A program made the translations under genes and the position numbers. Shown piece after piece: positions 51,603-60,533 of a DNA stretch of 64,000 nt. The stretch's first letter is position 1, and each line of letters opens with the position of its first letter. Below the pieces are notes generated by a model that worked only from the letters and a program-made list of their open reading frames with translations, was not told where the DNA came from and did not search any database. Source of the DNA: Streptomyces griseorubiginosus (GTDB lineage: Bacteria; Actinomycetota; Actinomycetes; Streptomycetales; Streptomycetaceae); contig NZ_KQ948743.1 in assembly GCF_001514195.1 (NCBI RefSeq), positions 267,585-331,584 on the forward strand, in the 5' to 3' direction.

Positions 51603-52124
51603 TTACGGCGTGACGAGCGAGGTCGAGATCGACGGGGAGTCGCTCTGCCAGGTCGCCGTCCCCGTGGGCGGGGGCGAGGTGGAGCCCGCGGAGGGCGGGG
51701 GCGAGGTCGAGGAGGACGTCGTCCCGGTCGCGGCTCCGGTCGTGACCGGCGCCGTGGGCGGTGTCGTGGTCACCGTGTCGCCGCCGGTGTGCGTGGGAGC
51801 GCCGGTCGTGGCGGTCGGCGCGGAGGGGCCGCTCGGCGTGGTGTCGGGGGTGCCGGGCGGTGAGGACGTCCACGGTGTGGAGGTGACGGTGGGGAGCGGG
51901 TCGTGATCCGCGGGTTCCACCCGGGAGGGCCCCTGGGGCAGCAGGAACAGCCCGAGGCAGAGCCCGGCGACGGCCAGGACGGAGCCCGCGGCCCTGCGTG
52001 CGGCCCTCATCCGGCGGCGGTGGCGCACCCCGGCCCGCAGTCGTTCCCCGTGCCTCGCCTCGAAGGGCGTGGGCTCCTCACCGTCGCGCATCATCCGCGC
52101 CAGTTCGCGCTCGAAGTGATCCAT
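51603..52124 (-). CDS. Anti-sigma-like single-pass membrane protein
   Basis: This 173-residue protein has a cytosolic N-terminus (MDHFERELARMMRDGEEPTPFEARHGERLRAGVRHRRR), one membrane helix (about 46-63) and a long Ser/Thr/Pro extracytoplasmic tail. It has no zinc motif. Its position 11 bp after the sigma gene, with a strong AAGGAGG site, makes it the probable anti-sigma or sensor partner. Confidence 0.75.
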   Translation of the reverse strand: MDHFERELARMMRDGEEPTPFEARHGERLRAGVRHRRRMRAARRAAGSVLAVAGLCLGLFLLPQGPSRVEPADHDPLPTVTSTPWTSSPPGTPDTTPSGPSAPTATTGAPTHTGGDTVTTTPPTAPVTTGAATGTTSSSTSPPPSAGSTSPPPTGTATWQSDSPSISTSLVTP

Positions 52125-52135
52125 GGGGCCCTCCT

Positions 52136-52642
52136 TCACTGGACCGGCTCGATGACGTCGGCCAGGAGCCGGCGCAGTCGCGCGACTCCCCGGGCGGCGT
52201 GGGACCGAGCCGTCCCCACCGGGCATCCGAGCACTTCCGCGACCTGGCCCTCGGGGAGGTCCTGGTAGTAGCGCAACACCACGGCCACGCGTTGCTTCGG
52301 CGGCAGCTGGGCCAGCGCCGCCTCCAGCCGGGACCGCTCCGCGACGTCCGCGGAGACATCCGTGGCCATCGCCGTGTCGGGCAGCTGGTCGACGGGGCGC
52401 TCACCCCACCAGCGCCGCTGGCCCGAGCGGGCGGCCGCACGCACCATCACCTTGCGCACGTAGGGTTCCGGAGCCTCGTCGGCGACCTTGGGCCAGACGA
52501 ACCACAGCTTGACCAGGGATTCCTGGACGAGGTCCTCGGCCCGGTGGCGGTCGCCGCCGACGAGCAGCCGGGCGAGGTGGATCAGCGTCGACCAGCGGGC
52601 CGCGACGAACGCGTCGAACTCACGGGCCCGAGCCTGCTCCAT
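52136..52642 (-). CDS. SigE-family ECF RNA polymerase sigma factor
   Basis: This 168-residue factor has region 2 in EFDAFVAARWSTLIHLARLLVGGDRHRAEDLVQESLVKLW and region 4 in LAQLPPKQRVAVVLRYYQDLPEGQVAEVLGCPVGTARSHAARGVARLR. This is the SigE-type family (SACE/actinobacterial) rather than the housekeeping factor. ATG 52642 has AGGGA 8 bp upstream. It heads a minus-strand run sigma, anti-sigma-like, GT2-GtrA, GT-C, which may be its regulon. Confidence 0.9.
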   Translation of the reverse strand: MEQARAREFDAFVAARWSTLIHLARLLVGGDRHRAEDLVQESLVKLWFVWPKVADEAPEPYVRKVMVRAAARSGQRRWWGERPVDQLPDTAMATDVSADVAERSRLEAALAQLPPKQRVAVVLRYYQDLPEGQVAEVLGCPVGTARSHAARGVARLRRLLADVIEPVQ

Positions 52643-52786
52643 CCGCACTGTCCCTGCTTTCCCCTGGTTGCCTACACCTTGAGAAAGACACCGGGCCCCG
52701 GTGCACGCTGCACTCAGGGCCCGTGATCTGGATCACTCCGGCGCCGGAGCCAGGAGGGAGGCGGGATGTCGGCGCCCGCCCGGGCA

Positions 52787-52830
52787 GCACTGTGGCGCCT
52801 CCGACACACAGGTCGAAGGCGCCACAGTGC
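52787..52830. terminator. Terminator after the GntR gene
   Basis: GCACTGTGGCGCCT and AGGCGCCACAGTGC form a perfect 14-bp stem with a 16-nt loop, 13 bp after the minus-strand GntR stop. Confidence 0.85.
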
Positions 52831-52843
52831 CGTCCGGGTGGGA

Positions 52844-53605
52844 TCAGCCGAACAACCGGCGCTGGATCTCCCGCCGGTAGTCCTCCAGCGTCCGGTCGAG
52901 GTGTACGGCCGTGGCCTGCGCGGCCTCGTCGGGGTGGCCGTCGCGGATGGCGCGGTAGATCGCCTCGTGCTCCTCGACCGCGGAAGCGGTGCCCTCGTTG
53001 AAGCTGTTGTGGATGCCGATCGCGCTGGACTGGCGCTGGAGGCGGCGGGCGTCGCGCACCGCGCTGCCGAGGAAGGTGTTGTGCGAGGCCGCCGCCACCG
53101 CCGCGTGGAACTCGTCGTCCCCCTGGTTGAAGACGTCGACCTCGCCGTGGACGTACCCGTGCCGGCACTGCTGCATGGCGACCTCGATGGTGCGCAGTTC
53201 GGCGGGGGTGGCACGGGTCGCCGCGAGCCGGGCGGCGGCCATCTCCTGAACCCGGCGGAACTCGAACAGCATGAGCACGTGGTCCAGGTCCACGGGCCGG
53301 AAGAAGCCGCCCCAGCGACTGGTGATCAGCATGCCGTCGTCGTCCGCGACGAACAGACCGCGCCCCTTGTGCGCCCGCACCCGGCCGAGCGCCGAGAGGA
53401 TCTTGACTGCCTCCCGGACCACCGCCCGGCTGGTGTCGAGCTGTTGGGCCAGGTCGTTCTCCGTGGGCATGCGGTCACCGGGGACCAGGCGGGACTCGGC
53501 GATGAACTCGAGGATCCGCTCCGCCACGATCTCGTAGCCGGGCCGGTAGTCGGTCCGCTCGTCCGATCCGTTCACCAATGCCGCCACCGCGGGCGTGTCC
53601 TTCAT
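52844..53605 (-). CDS. GntR-family (FadR subfamily) regulator
   Basis: This 253-residue regulator has the N-terminal GntR winged helix (YEIVAERILEFIAESRLVPGDRMPTENDLAQQLDTSRAVVREAVKIL...GRGLFV). The C-terminal FCD helical domain (about 100-240) has metal/ligand-site candidates DEFHAAVAAASHN and EEHEAIYRAIRDG. FCD-type GntR proteins often sense sugar acids or keto acids. It is divergent from the ten-gene operon of uronate-like catabolism. ATG 53605 has GGAGG upstream. Confidence 0.9.
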   Translation of the reverse strand: MKDTPAVAALVNGSDERTDYRPGYEIVAERILEFIAESRLVPGDRMPTENDLAQQLDTSRAVVREAVKILSALGRVRAHKGRGLFVADDDGMLITSRWGGFFRPVDLDHVLMLFEFRRVQEMAAARLAATRATPAELRTIEVAMQQCRHGYVHGEVDVFNQGDDEFHAAVAAASHNTFLGSAVRDARRLQRQSSAIGIHNSFNEGTASAVEEHEAIYRAIRDGHPDEAAQATAVHLDRTLEDYRREIQRRLFG

Positions 53606-53913
53606 GTGTCCTGCCTCCGGGTGACTGCGACAACGGTGACCGATCGGCCCTGAAGCCGCGCTCATCGTACCCCAGACTTCGATAAGTCGTACTCATTGAT
53701 TTCAGGCTCGATCATGAATCCGTCAGCACTTTGCCGCTTTCATGCCGTTTTACCTGGTTCTATGGGTCGACTTGGTTACCTTGGCATGACCGCTGAAGCG
53801 CGAAAAAAGACGTACACACCCCTTGACGTCACATCGGATATGGCGGCTAATTTCTTCCGCGGCGGCAACGCCAGAGCCGTCAGAAACCCTCATGGACACC
53901 CAGTGGAGTCGCT
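53606..53913. promoter_or_regulatory. Divergent control region of GntR and the catabolic operon
   Basis: This 308-bp gap holds GACTTCGATAAGTC (53675-53688), an inverted repeat with 5-bp arms, 70 bp from the gntR start and a candidate autoregulation site. It also holds a promoter-like pair TTGACG (53823-53828) and GCTAAT (53846-53851), 17 bp apart, about 63 bp before the binding-protein start. It contains no gene. Confidence 0.5.
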
Positions 53914-55281
53914 ATGTCCGTCTACAAGCCTTCGGCAGCCCGGAAGACAGGTACCAGCGGGAGACGAGCCGCGCTGCTGGCCGGCTGTGCCGCCACCGTG
54001 CTCCTCACCGTCACCGCCTGTGGCGGCGGTGGTGGCACCGGCGGCACCACCAACAAGGACGGATTCGCCCAAGCCGCCCAGAACGACGGGGCGTTGACCG
54101 TCTGGGTGGACGCGACCCGCATGGACGCGGCGAAGCAGTACCAGGCGTCGCACCCGAACGCGAAGCTGAACATCGTCAGCTACGACGGCGACGCCAACGG
54201 GTCCAACTACCTCCAGACGAAGGTCCAGTTGTTCAACCGCACCGGCAAGGGCTGGCCGGACGTCGTCTTCAGCTCCCAGAACAACGAGGCCAGCTGGGCC
54301 GTCGACGCGGGCTTCGCGGCTCCGCTGAACAAGGGCCTCATCCCGGACGCGACCCTCAGCGGGTTCGCCAAGGGCGCCAACGACGTCTGCACGGTCGACG
54401 GCACCCTGTACTGCCTGCGCAACGACCTCTCCCAGGCGGTGCTCTGGTACAACGCGCCGCTGCTGAAGAAGTTCGGCTACGCGGTCCCCACGACCTGGGA
54501 GGAGTTCCAGGCGCTCGGCGAGAAGGTCGCCAAGGAGCACCCCGGCTACCTCGTGGGCGACGCGGGTGACTCCTTCACCCCCGAGATCTACCTGTGGGCG
54601 AGCAAGTGCGGCGCCAACCACATCACCGGCCCCAAGGCCGTGTCGGTGAACACCACCAGCGAGTCCTGCACCAAGATGGCCAAGCTCCTGGACACGCTGA
54701 TCAAGAACAAGTCCATGTCGATCAGCGGCGTCTTCAGCACCGACTTCGCCAAGAACGAGGCCGACAAGGTCCTGCTGATGCCCGGCCCGGCGTGGTACGG
54801 CGGCGCGGTGTTCAAGGACGGCCTCAAGACCCCGGCCAAGCAGATCGCGGTGGCGCCCATCCCGCAGTGGCAGGGCGACACCTCCCCCGCCACCGGCAAC
54901 GTCGGCGGCGGCACCTGGCTGCTGTCCAAGCACTCCAGCCACCTCAAGGCGGCCACCGACTTCCTGAAGTGGGTCACCACCGACAACGCCTACCAGGGCG
55001 AGAAGGCCCCCGGCTTCCCGGCCTACGCCCCGGCGGCCGAGAACTGGCTGAAGGCGCAGGCCGCCTCCGAGTACTACGCCAGTGACCTCACGGCCCTCAA
55101 GGACGCCTCCTCGCAGGTGTGGTCCGACTGGGGCTCGGGCCAGTTCAGCCAGGAGGCCATCTGGGCCGCCACCGTCAAGCCCGGCATCACGCAGGGCAAG
55201 ACCATCGAGTCGATGCTGCCCGCCTGGCAGGACTCGATCGTCAAGTACGCCCAGGCCGACGGATACAAGGTCTCCAAGTGA
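53914..55281 (+). CDS. Sugar-binding lipoprotein of a third CUT1 importer
   Basis: This 455-residue lipoprotein has its lipobox at LTVTAC (Cys36), then the solute-binding family 1 domain: LTVWVDATRMDAAKQYQASHPNAKLNIVSY, GWPDVVFSSQNNEASW, and MPGPAWYGGAVF at the ligand cleft. It is the first gene of the operon and overlaps the next by GTGA. The ligand is probably an acidic or deoxy-sugar oligosaccharide, judging from the enzymes downstream. Confidence 0.9.
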   Translation: MSVYKPSAARKTGTSGRRAALLAGCAATVLLTVTACGGGGGTGGTTNKDGFAQAAQNDGALTVWVDATRMDAAKQYQASHPNAKLNIVSYDGDANGSNYLQTKVQLFNRTGKGWPDVVFSSQNNEASWAVDAGFAAPLNKGLIPDATLSGFAKGANDVCTVDGTLYCLRNDLSQAVLWYNAPLLKKFGYAVPTTWEEFQALGEKVAKEHPGYLVGDAGDSFTPEIYLWASKCGANHITGPKAVSVNTTSESCTKMAKLLDTLIKNKSMSISGVFSTDFAKNEADKVLLMPGPAWYGGAVFKDGLKTPAKQIAVAPIPQWQGDTSPATGNVGGGTWLLSKHSSHLKAATDFLKWVTTDNAYQGEKAPGFPAYAPAAENWLKAQAASEYYASDLTALKDASSQVWSDWGSGQFSQEAIWAATVKPGITQGKTIESMLPAWQDSIVKYAQADGYKVSK

Positions 55282-56192
55282 CCGTCACGCACTCCTCGGC
55301 CGGCTCTGTCCGGGGGCGCCCTCGCGGCACCTCCCGGCAGAGCCGGGCCGGCGTGGCATTCGTCGCCGGCTACGTGCTGCTGCTGATCGCCTTCGGCGTC
55401 CTTCCTACCTGCTACGCGATCTACTTCGCGTTCACCGACGCCGGAGGCGCCTTCACCGGCCTCTCCAACTTCGTCACCACGGCGCAGGACTTCCGCTTCG
55501 TCGACTCACTGGGCCACGTGGCCCTGTACCTGGTCTTCTGGCTGCTGTCCCTCGTGGTGTTCGTGGTGGTCCTGGCACTGCTCCTGCACAAGCTGTCCTC
55601 CGGACCGCTCAGTCAGGCACTGCGCTTCCTCTACTACATCCCCGGCGCCCTCGCCGGCGCCGCGAGCGTACTGGTGTGGCTGTTCATGCTCGACCCGACC
55701 GTCAGCCCGGTCAGCTCCCTGCTGGAGACACTGGGCTTCCACACCTTCGGCGAGGTCATCGCCCCCGGAAACCTGGCGCTGCTGTTCACGATCATCGCGT
55801 TCTGGACCGGCGCGGGCGGCTGGATCGTCGTCATGTACGGGGCGCTCAACAACATCCCCAAGGACGTCATGGAGGCCGCGCGCATCGACGGCGCGAACGG
55901 CTGGCAGACCGCCTGGCGGGTGCAGATCCCCATGCTCCGCAAGTGGATCGTCTACATGGTGATCCTGGCCTTCGCGGGCGGCGCGCAGCTCTTCGTCGAG
56001 CCGCAGCTGCTCTCCCTGGCGAGCACGGGCGTGGCCGGCCGCGACTACTCGCTCAACCAGCTGACGTACGACTTCGCCTTCCAGATGAACAACATCAACG
56101 GCGCCGCCGCGGTCTCCGTGGAGCTCCTGGTCGTCAGCGTGTCGGTCGCCGGTGTCTTCGTCGCACGATCGGGGTTCTTCGATGCCGACTGA
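55278..56192 (+). CDS. Sugar ABC transporter permease (MalF-type)
   Basis: This 304-residue six-helix permease has the EAA loop VMEAARIDGANGWQTAWRVQIPML. Start GTG 55278 overlaps the binding-protein stop (GTGA). The end overlaps the MalG-type gene by 11 bp. It helps form the import channel for the operon's sugar. Confidence 0.9.
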   Translation: MTVTHSSAGSVRGRPRGTSRQSRAGVAFVAGYVLLLIAFGVLPTCYAIYFAFTDAGGAFTGLSNFVTTAQDFRFVDSLGHVALYLVFWLLSLVVFVVVLALLLHKLSSGPLSQALRFLYYIPGALAGAASVLVWLFMLDPTVSPVSSLLETLGFHTFGEVIAPGNLALLFTIIAFWTGAGGWIVVMYGALNNIPKDVMEAARIDGANGWQTAWRVQIPMLRKWIVYMVILAFAGGAQLFVEPQLLSLASTGVAGRDYSLNQLTYDFAFQMNNINGAAAVSVELLVVSVSVAGVFVARSGFFDAD

Positions 56193-57150
56193 CACACGAT
56201 CCAACTCTTTCGCAGCCGCTCCTCCCGCGAAACGGGATCAGCACCCCGGCAGCCGCCACGGGCAGCCACACCCGCGCCGCCGTCGACCCCGCCGCGTGAC
56301 ATCCCGTCTGCTGGCCGGCTCGGTGCTCACCGTCTTCGTGGTGTTCTTCGTCCTGCCGGTGCTGTGGCTGCTGCTCGCGGCGACCAAGACCGACCAGCAG
56401 CTCGTCCACGACAACCCGCTGTCCTTCGGGTCCTGGCACGCGCTGAAGGCCAACTGGCACGCGCTCACCGCCTTCCAGGACGACGCGATCCTGGTGTGGC
56501 TGCGCAACTCGGCCGTCTACGCCGCGATCTCCCTGGTCATCACGCTCTGCCTGGCCATTCCGGCCGGCTACGCGCTGGCGATGACCGAGTTCCGCGGCCG
56601 TCACACGCTGCTGATCGCGACCCTGGTCGTGATGCTGATGCCGAACGCCACGCTGGTGGTGCCGCTCTTCCTGGAGATCAACGCGGTGCATCTGATCGGC
56701 ACCATGTGGTCGATCATCCTGCCGTACTCGTTCTACCCGTTCGGGGTGTACCTGACGTACATCTACTTCACCACCGCCGTGCCCAAAGATCTGCTGGCCG
56801 CGGCGCGGATGGACGGCTGCTCCGAGTTCGGTGTGTTCCGCCACGTGGCTCTGCCTCTGGCGACCCCCGTCATCGCGCTGGTCGGGTTCTTCAGCTTCGT
56901 CGCCAACTGGACGAACTACTTCCTGCCCTACGTGATGCTCCCCGAGAGCGACCAGATGCCCGTCCAGGTGGGCGTCGGCAGCCTCCTCAGCAATGTGCCG
57001 TCGTTCAACCCGACCGTCGGCACACTCGCCATCGAACGACCGCAGTTGGCACTGGCGACGCTGGTGGCCATCACACCGGTGCTCGTCGTGTTCCTGTTCG
57101 CCCAGCGCTTCCTGGTCAGCGGAATGCTCGCCGGCGCCACCAAGGAGTAA
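56182..57150 (+). CDS. Sugar ABC transporter permease (MalG-type)
   Basis: This 322-residue permease has a long basic leader and six helices. The EAA-type loop is LLAAARMDGCSEFGVFRHVALPL and the end is FLVSGMLAGATKE. No ATPase gene occurs in the operon. The ribosome-binding site of the next gene (AAGGAG) lies inside its last codons. Confidence 0.9.
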   Translation: MPTDTRSNSFAAAPPAKRDQHPGSRHGQPHPRRRRPRRVTSRLLAGSVLTVFVVFFVLPVLWLLLAATKTDQQLVHDNPLSFGSWHALKANWHALTAFQDDAILVWLRNSAVYAAISLVITLCLAIPAGYALAMTEFRGRHTLLIATLVVMLMPNATLVVPLFLEINAVHLIGTMWSIILPYSFYPFGVYLTYIYFTTAVPKDLLAAARMDGCSEFGVFRHVALPLATPVIALVGFFSFVANWTNYFLPYVMLPESDQMPVQVGVGSLLSNVPSFNPTVGTLAIERPQLALATLVAITPVLVVFLFAQRFLVSGMLAGATKE

Positions 57151-57158
57151 CAGCCCTC

Positions 57159-59162
57159 ATGCCCTACAGCCCCGACCCCCACGCGTCCGGAGCCGAGACC
57201 CCGGCCTCCGAGCAGACCGCACCCGACATCACGGCCGGGATCCCGCTGCTCGAACCACCCGGCTGGGCCATCGCACAGCGCTCGCTGTTCGACCTCCTCG
57301 ACCACGCCTGGCGCCGCTTCGCCCGCGACTTCACCGGCCCCGACGGTCGACTGAACTACACCGGCCCGCTGACCACCCGCGACGGTGCGGACGACTTCTA
57401 CGAGGTCTTCTTCAACTGGCCCCAGCTGTACCTCCTCGGCGGCGCAGACGACCTGCTGCCCGCCAGCGAGAAGCACTGGGAGGGCGTCACCCGGCAGCTG
57501 ACCGAACTGGACATGCTGCGCGACGAGTACGAGCGCGGCTACGACTGGTTCCACCAGGGCGAGAGCCTGCTCCTGCTCTACTTCCTGTGCATGGCCGCCC
57601 CCGACCGGTGGCGTGAGCGCGCCCTGCGCTTCGCCGAGCTGTACGTCGACCCCGCCAAGGGCAACTACGACCCCGAGCACCGCATCATCACCCGCCCCCA
57701 CAACGGCAGCGACCCCGAGCGCACCGGCCTGTTCGACGGTGACGTCTACCCGTGGCTGCTGAAGGAGGCGGAGACCTACGGCTACCCGCTCGAGTGGCTG
57801 CCCGAGGCCCAGGACGGTCCGTACCCGCTCTCGGCGGACCCGCGGCTCGGCGACCAGATGCGCGACCGGATGGGCGTCGGCGACACCACGATGAACCTCG
57901 CCGCGGCCGGTCTCGTCCTCAACGCCTGGATCCTGTCCGGCGAGGAGCGCTACCGGGACTGGATCGTCGAGTACGTCAGCGCCTGGCGCGAACGCACCGA
58001 GGCGAACGGCGGTCTGATCCCGGACAACGTCGGCCCGGACGGGGTCGTCGGCAGCCTGCTGGAAGGGCGCTGGTACGGCGGCCACTACGGCTGGTCCTGG
58101 CCGCACGGCTGGCACAGCCTCGGCCACGCGGCCTGCGTGGGGGCGCTCGCGGCGGCCACGGTCACCGGCGACGACGACTACCTCTCCATGGTCGCGACCT
58201 CGCTCGACACGCTCATAGGCCAGGCCAAGGTCATGCCCCACACGGAGGCCGACACCAGTCTTCCCTCCAAGTGGGCGGTGGAACTGGTCGGTCAGGACCG
58301 GCACACGCCCACCATCCACCTGCCGTTCCGCCACAACGACTCCGGCTGGTTCGACTACAACCCGGCCACGCCCCCCGTGCCGGTGGCCCTGTGGCACCAC
58401 ACCTCCTCCGAGGCCGACCGGGCCCGGCTGGAGGGGCTGCGCGAGGCGGACGGCATCGACTGGCGCACCGTGCGGCCGTTCCGGTCCAAGGAGGACTCCG
58501 GGCACGAGAAGGCGTGGTTCGCCTTCCTCGCCGGCGACGACCCCGACTACCCCGAGCGCATCCTCGCCACCGCCCAGGCCCAGATACGGCACCGGCTGCG
58601 GCGCATCGACCGCTACCGCGACCTGGACGTGCCCGAGGCCGACATCCATGTGTGGCAGCTGTGCAACCCGGTGGTCACCGAGGCCCTGGTCCAACTCACC
58701 TGGGGCGGCCCGCAGGTGCTGTACCAGGGCGGTCTCCAGCAGGCCCGGCTGCGCTACCACGACGCCGACGCCCGCCGCGCCGGCCTGCCCGCGGACGTCG
58801 CCGCGCTCGTCAGCTCCATCGACCCGGAGGCGACCACCGTCGAGCTGGTCAACCTGGCCCCCGAGACCGACCGCACGGTCATCGTCCAGGCGGGCGCGTT
58901 CGCCGAGCACACCATCACCGGCGTCCGGTACACGACCTGCACGGACGACGGCTGGATCGGCGACATGTACGACTACGGCCACACCGAGCCGGTGGTCTCC
59001 GAGGCCGAAGTCCCGCATGAGGGGCCGTACCTGACGGTCCGGCTGCCCGCCTCCACCCGTATCCGGCTGACCCTGCGGCTGGGGCTGCGCACTCGCACAC
59101 CCAGCTACGGCACACCCTTCGACGGGTCCCGCTCCGACGACACGACAGGGGAATCGGCATGA
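57159..59162 (+). CDS. Unrecognised 667-residue cytosolic protein, probable (alpha/alpha)-barrel glycan enzyme
   Basis: I do not recognise a family. The protein has no signal peptide or membrane helix. Its middle (about residues 30-430) has the look of an (alpha/alpha)-toroid, with helix-rich segments. Conserved-looking aromatic/acidic clusters are DDFYEVFFNWPQLYLLGG, YDWFHQGESLLLLYFLC, LFDGDVYPWLLKEA, RWYGGHYGWSWPHGWHSLGH and FRHNDSGWFDYNP. The last 120 residues look like a beta-sandwich (TTVELVNLAPETDRTVIVQAG). It sits between the importer and sugar-acid enzymes, its stop overlapping the mutarotase ATG, so it should act on the imported oligosaccharide as a hydrolase or lyase. Related toroids include GH and PL families acting on uronic acids. 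Confidence 0.8.
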   Translation: MPYSPDPHASGAETPASEQTAPDITAGIPLLEPPGWAIAQRSLFDLLDHAWRRFARDFTGPDGRLNYTGPLTTRDGADDFYEVFFNWPQLYLLGGADDLLPASEKHWEGVTRQLTELDMLRDEYERGYDWFHQGESLLLLYFLCMAAPDRWRERALRFAELYVDPAKGNYDPEHRIITRPHNGSDPERTGLFDGDVYPWLLKEAETYGYPLEWLPEAQDGPYPLSADPRLGDQMRDRMGVGDTTMNLAAAGLVLNAWILSGEERYRDWIVEYVSAWRERTEANGGLIPDNVGPDGVVGSLLEGRWYGGHYGWSWPHGWHSLGHAACVGALAAATVTGDDDYLSMVATSLDTLIGQAKVMPHTEADTSLPSKWAVELVGQDRHTPTIHLPFRHNDSGWFDYNPATPPVPVALWHHTSSEADRARLEGLREADGIDWRTVRPFRSKEDSGHEKAWFAFLAGDDPDYPERILATAQAQIRHRLRRIDRYRDLDVPEADIHVWQLCNPVVTEALVQLTWGGPQVLYQGGLQQARLRYHDADARRAGLPADVAALVSSIDPEATTVELVNLAPETDRTVIVQAGAFAEHTITGVRYTTCTDDGWIGDMYDYGHTEPVVSEAEVPHEGPYLTVRLPASTRIRLTLRLGLRTRTPSYGTPFDGSRSDDTTGESA

Positions 59163-59506
59163 AGCGCATCGCCCAGACCATCAGGCTCCGTCCCGAGCAC
59201 CGCGAGGAGTACCTGCGGCTCCACTCCGCCGTGTGGCCCGGCGTGGAGGCCGCCCTGCTCCGGGCGAACATCCGGAACTACAGCATCTACCTCCACGGTG
59301 ACGTGCTGTTCGCGTACATGGAGTACATCGGCGACGACTTCGAGGCGGACATGGCGTCCATCGAGGCCGACCCCGAGACCCAGCGCTGGTGGAAGCACAC
59401 CGACCCGTGCCAGGAGCCCTTCCCCGACCGGGGCGAGGGACGGCAGTGGACCGAACTCCCCGAGGTCTGGCACCTCAGCGCGCCGACCGACGACGCCACC
59501 GCCTGA
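59159..59506 (+). CDS. L-rhamnose mutarotase-family protein
   Basis: This 115-residue protein of the RhaM/DUF718 fold interconverts alpha and beta forms of a 6-deoxy-sugar. Tyr18 and His22 in EEYLRLHSAVWPGV match the active residues of RhaM, and RWWKHTDPCQEP matches its second conserved box. It overlaps the 667-residue protein gene by ATGA. Its presence points to L-rhamnose, L-fucose or a related sugar being freed in the cytosol. Confidence 0.87.
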   Translation: MKRIAQTIRLRPEHREEYLRLHSAVWPGVEAALLRANIRNYSIYLHGDVLFAYMEYIGDDFEADMASIEADPETQRWWKHTDPCQEPFPDRGEGRQWTELPEVWHLSAPTDDATA

Positions 59507-59544
59507 CCCGGCCCGCACCAGTCCGACCCGACTTGGATCACCTC

Positions 59545-60450
59545 GTGAACGCACCCGTGCTCATCGACGCCCACCACCATCTGTGGGACCTCGACCACCG
59601 TCCCCAGCCGTGGCTGGACGACCCCGGCGTGACGTCGATCCGCCGCACCTTCACCCCCGACGACCTGCGCTCCACCGCCACCCGGCCCATCGCGGGCCGG
59701 AGACTGCACGGCACGGTCGTCGTCCAGTGCATCGCGGAGGTCGCCGAGACCGAGGACCTGCTCGCGCTCGCCGAGCGGGAGCCCCTGATCCAGGCCGTGG
59801 TCGGCTGGGCCGACCTCACGTCACCGGCCGTCGGTGACGTACTCGACAAGCTGCAAGCCGGGCCGGGCGGCGGACACCTGCGCTCCCTACGGCACCTCGT
59901 CCAGGGCGAGACCGACCCCAACTGGCTGCAACACCCTGACGTGGAAAGCGGGTTGAGGGCGGCCCGGGACCGCGGACTGCGCTACGACGTCCTCGTGCGC
60001 GACCACCAGCTCGACCAGGCGATCCGGCTCGCGGAACGCTTCCCCGACCTGCCCCAGGTCCTCGACCACGCGGGCAAGCCGGACCTCGTCGGGCAGGACC
60101 TCACCGAGTGGGAACGCGGGATCCGACGGCTGGCAGCACACCCGCACGTGGTGTGCAAGGTCTCCGGGCTTGTCACCGAGGCCGACCACACCCACTGGAC
60201 CACCGCCGACATCCGCCCCGCCTGGGACGTCCTGGTCTCAGCCTTCGGCCCCGAGCGGCTGATGTTCGGCTCGGACTGGCCGGTTGCCAACCTGGCCGGC
60301 GGCTGGAACCGGTGGGCCACCACCGTGGACGAACTCGTCACCGGCTGGAGCGAGAGCGACGTCCACGCGCTTCTCGTCGGCACCGCGACCGCGTTCTACG
60401 GGCTCGCCCCCGTCGCCGCGGAGAGCGGCGCAGCAATCCGAACGACCTGA
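59545..60450 (+). CDS. Amidohydrolase-2 family protein (L-fucono/rhamnono-lactonase-like)
   Basis: This 301-residue TIM-barrel protein begins with the metal motif IDAHHHLWDL and has DHAGKPD and LMFGSDWPVANLAGG, as in COG3618 sugar-lactone lactonases. It would hydrolyse the lactone formed when an aldose is oxidised, fitting the mutarotase upstream and the dehydrogenases downstream. The start is GTG 59545; TTG 59533 is possible. No strong ribosome-binding site is seen. Confidence 0.85.
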   Translation: MNAPVLIDAHHHLWDLDHRPQPWLDDPGVTSIRRTFTPDDLRSTATRPIAGRRLHGTVVVQCIAEVAETEDLLALAEREPLIQAVVGWADLTSPAVGDVLDKLQAGPGGGHLRSLRHLVQGETDPNWLQHPDVESGLRAARDRGLRYDVLVRDHQLDQAIRLAERFPDLPQVLDHAGKPDLVGQDLTEWERGIRRLAAHPHVVCKVSGLVTEADHTHWTTADIRPAWDVLVSAFGPERLMFGSDWPVANLAGGWNRWATTVDELVTGWSESDVHALLVGTATAFYGLAPVAAESGAAIRTT

Positions 60451-60533
60451 CCCGCCCCGCCGAACATCGCACCGACCCCGCGCCGGACACACCGCCCCAC
60501 TGCTCCGGTCCGCGCCGAAGGGACCCTGCCCCC

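Noticed and set aside
56928..59018. Long minus-strand open frame opposite the 667-residue protein
   Set aside because: It has the same antisense Val/Gly/Arg composition and would break a tightly overlapped operon on the plus strand.
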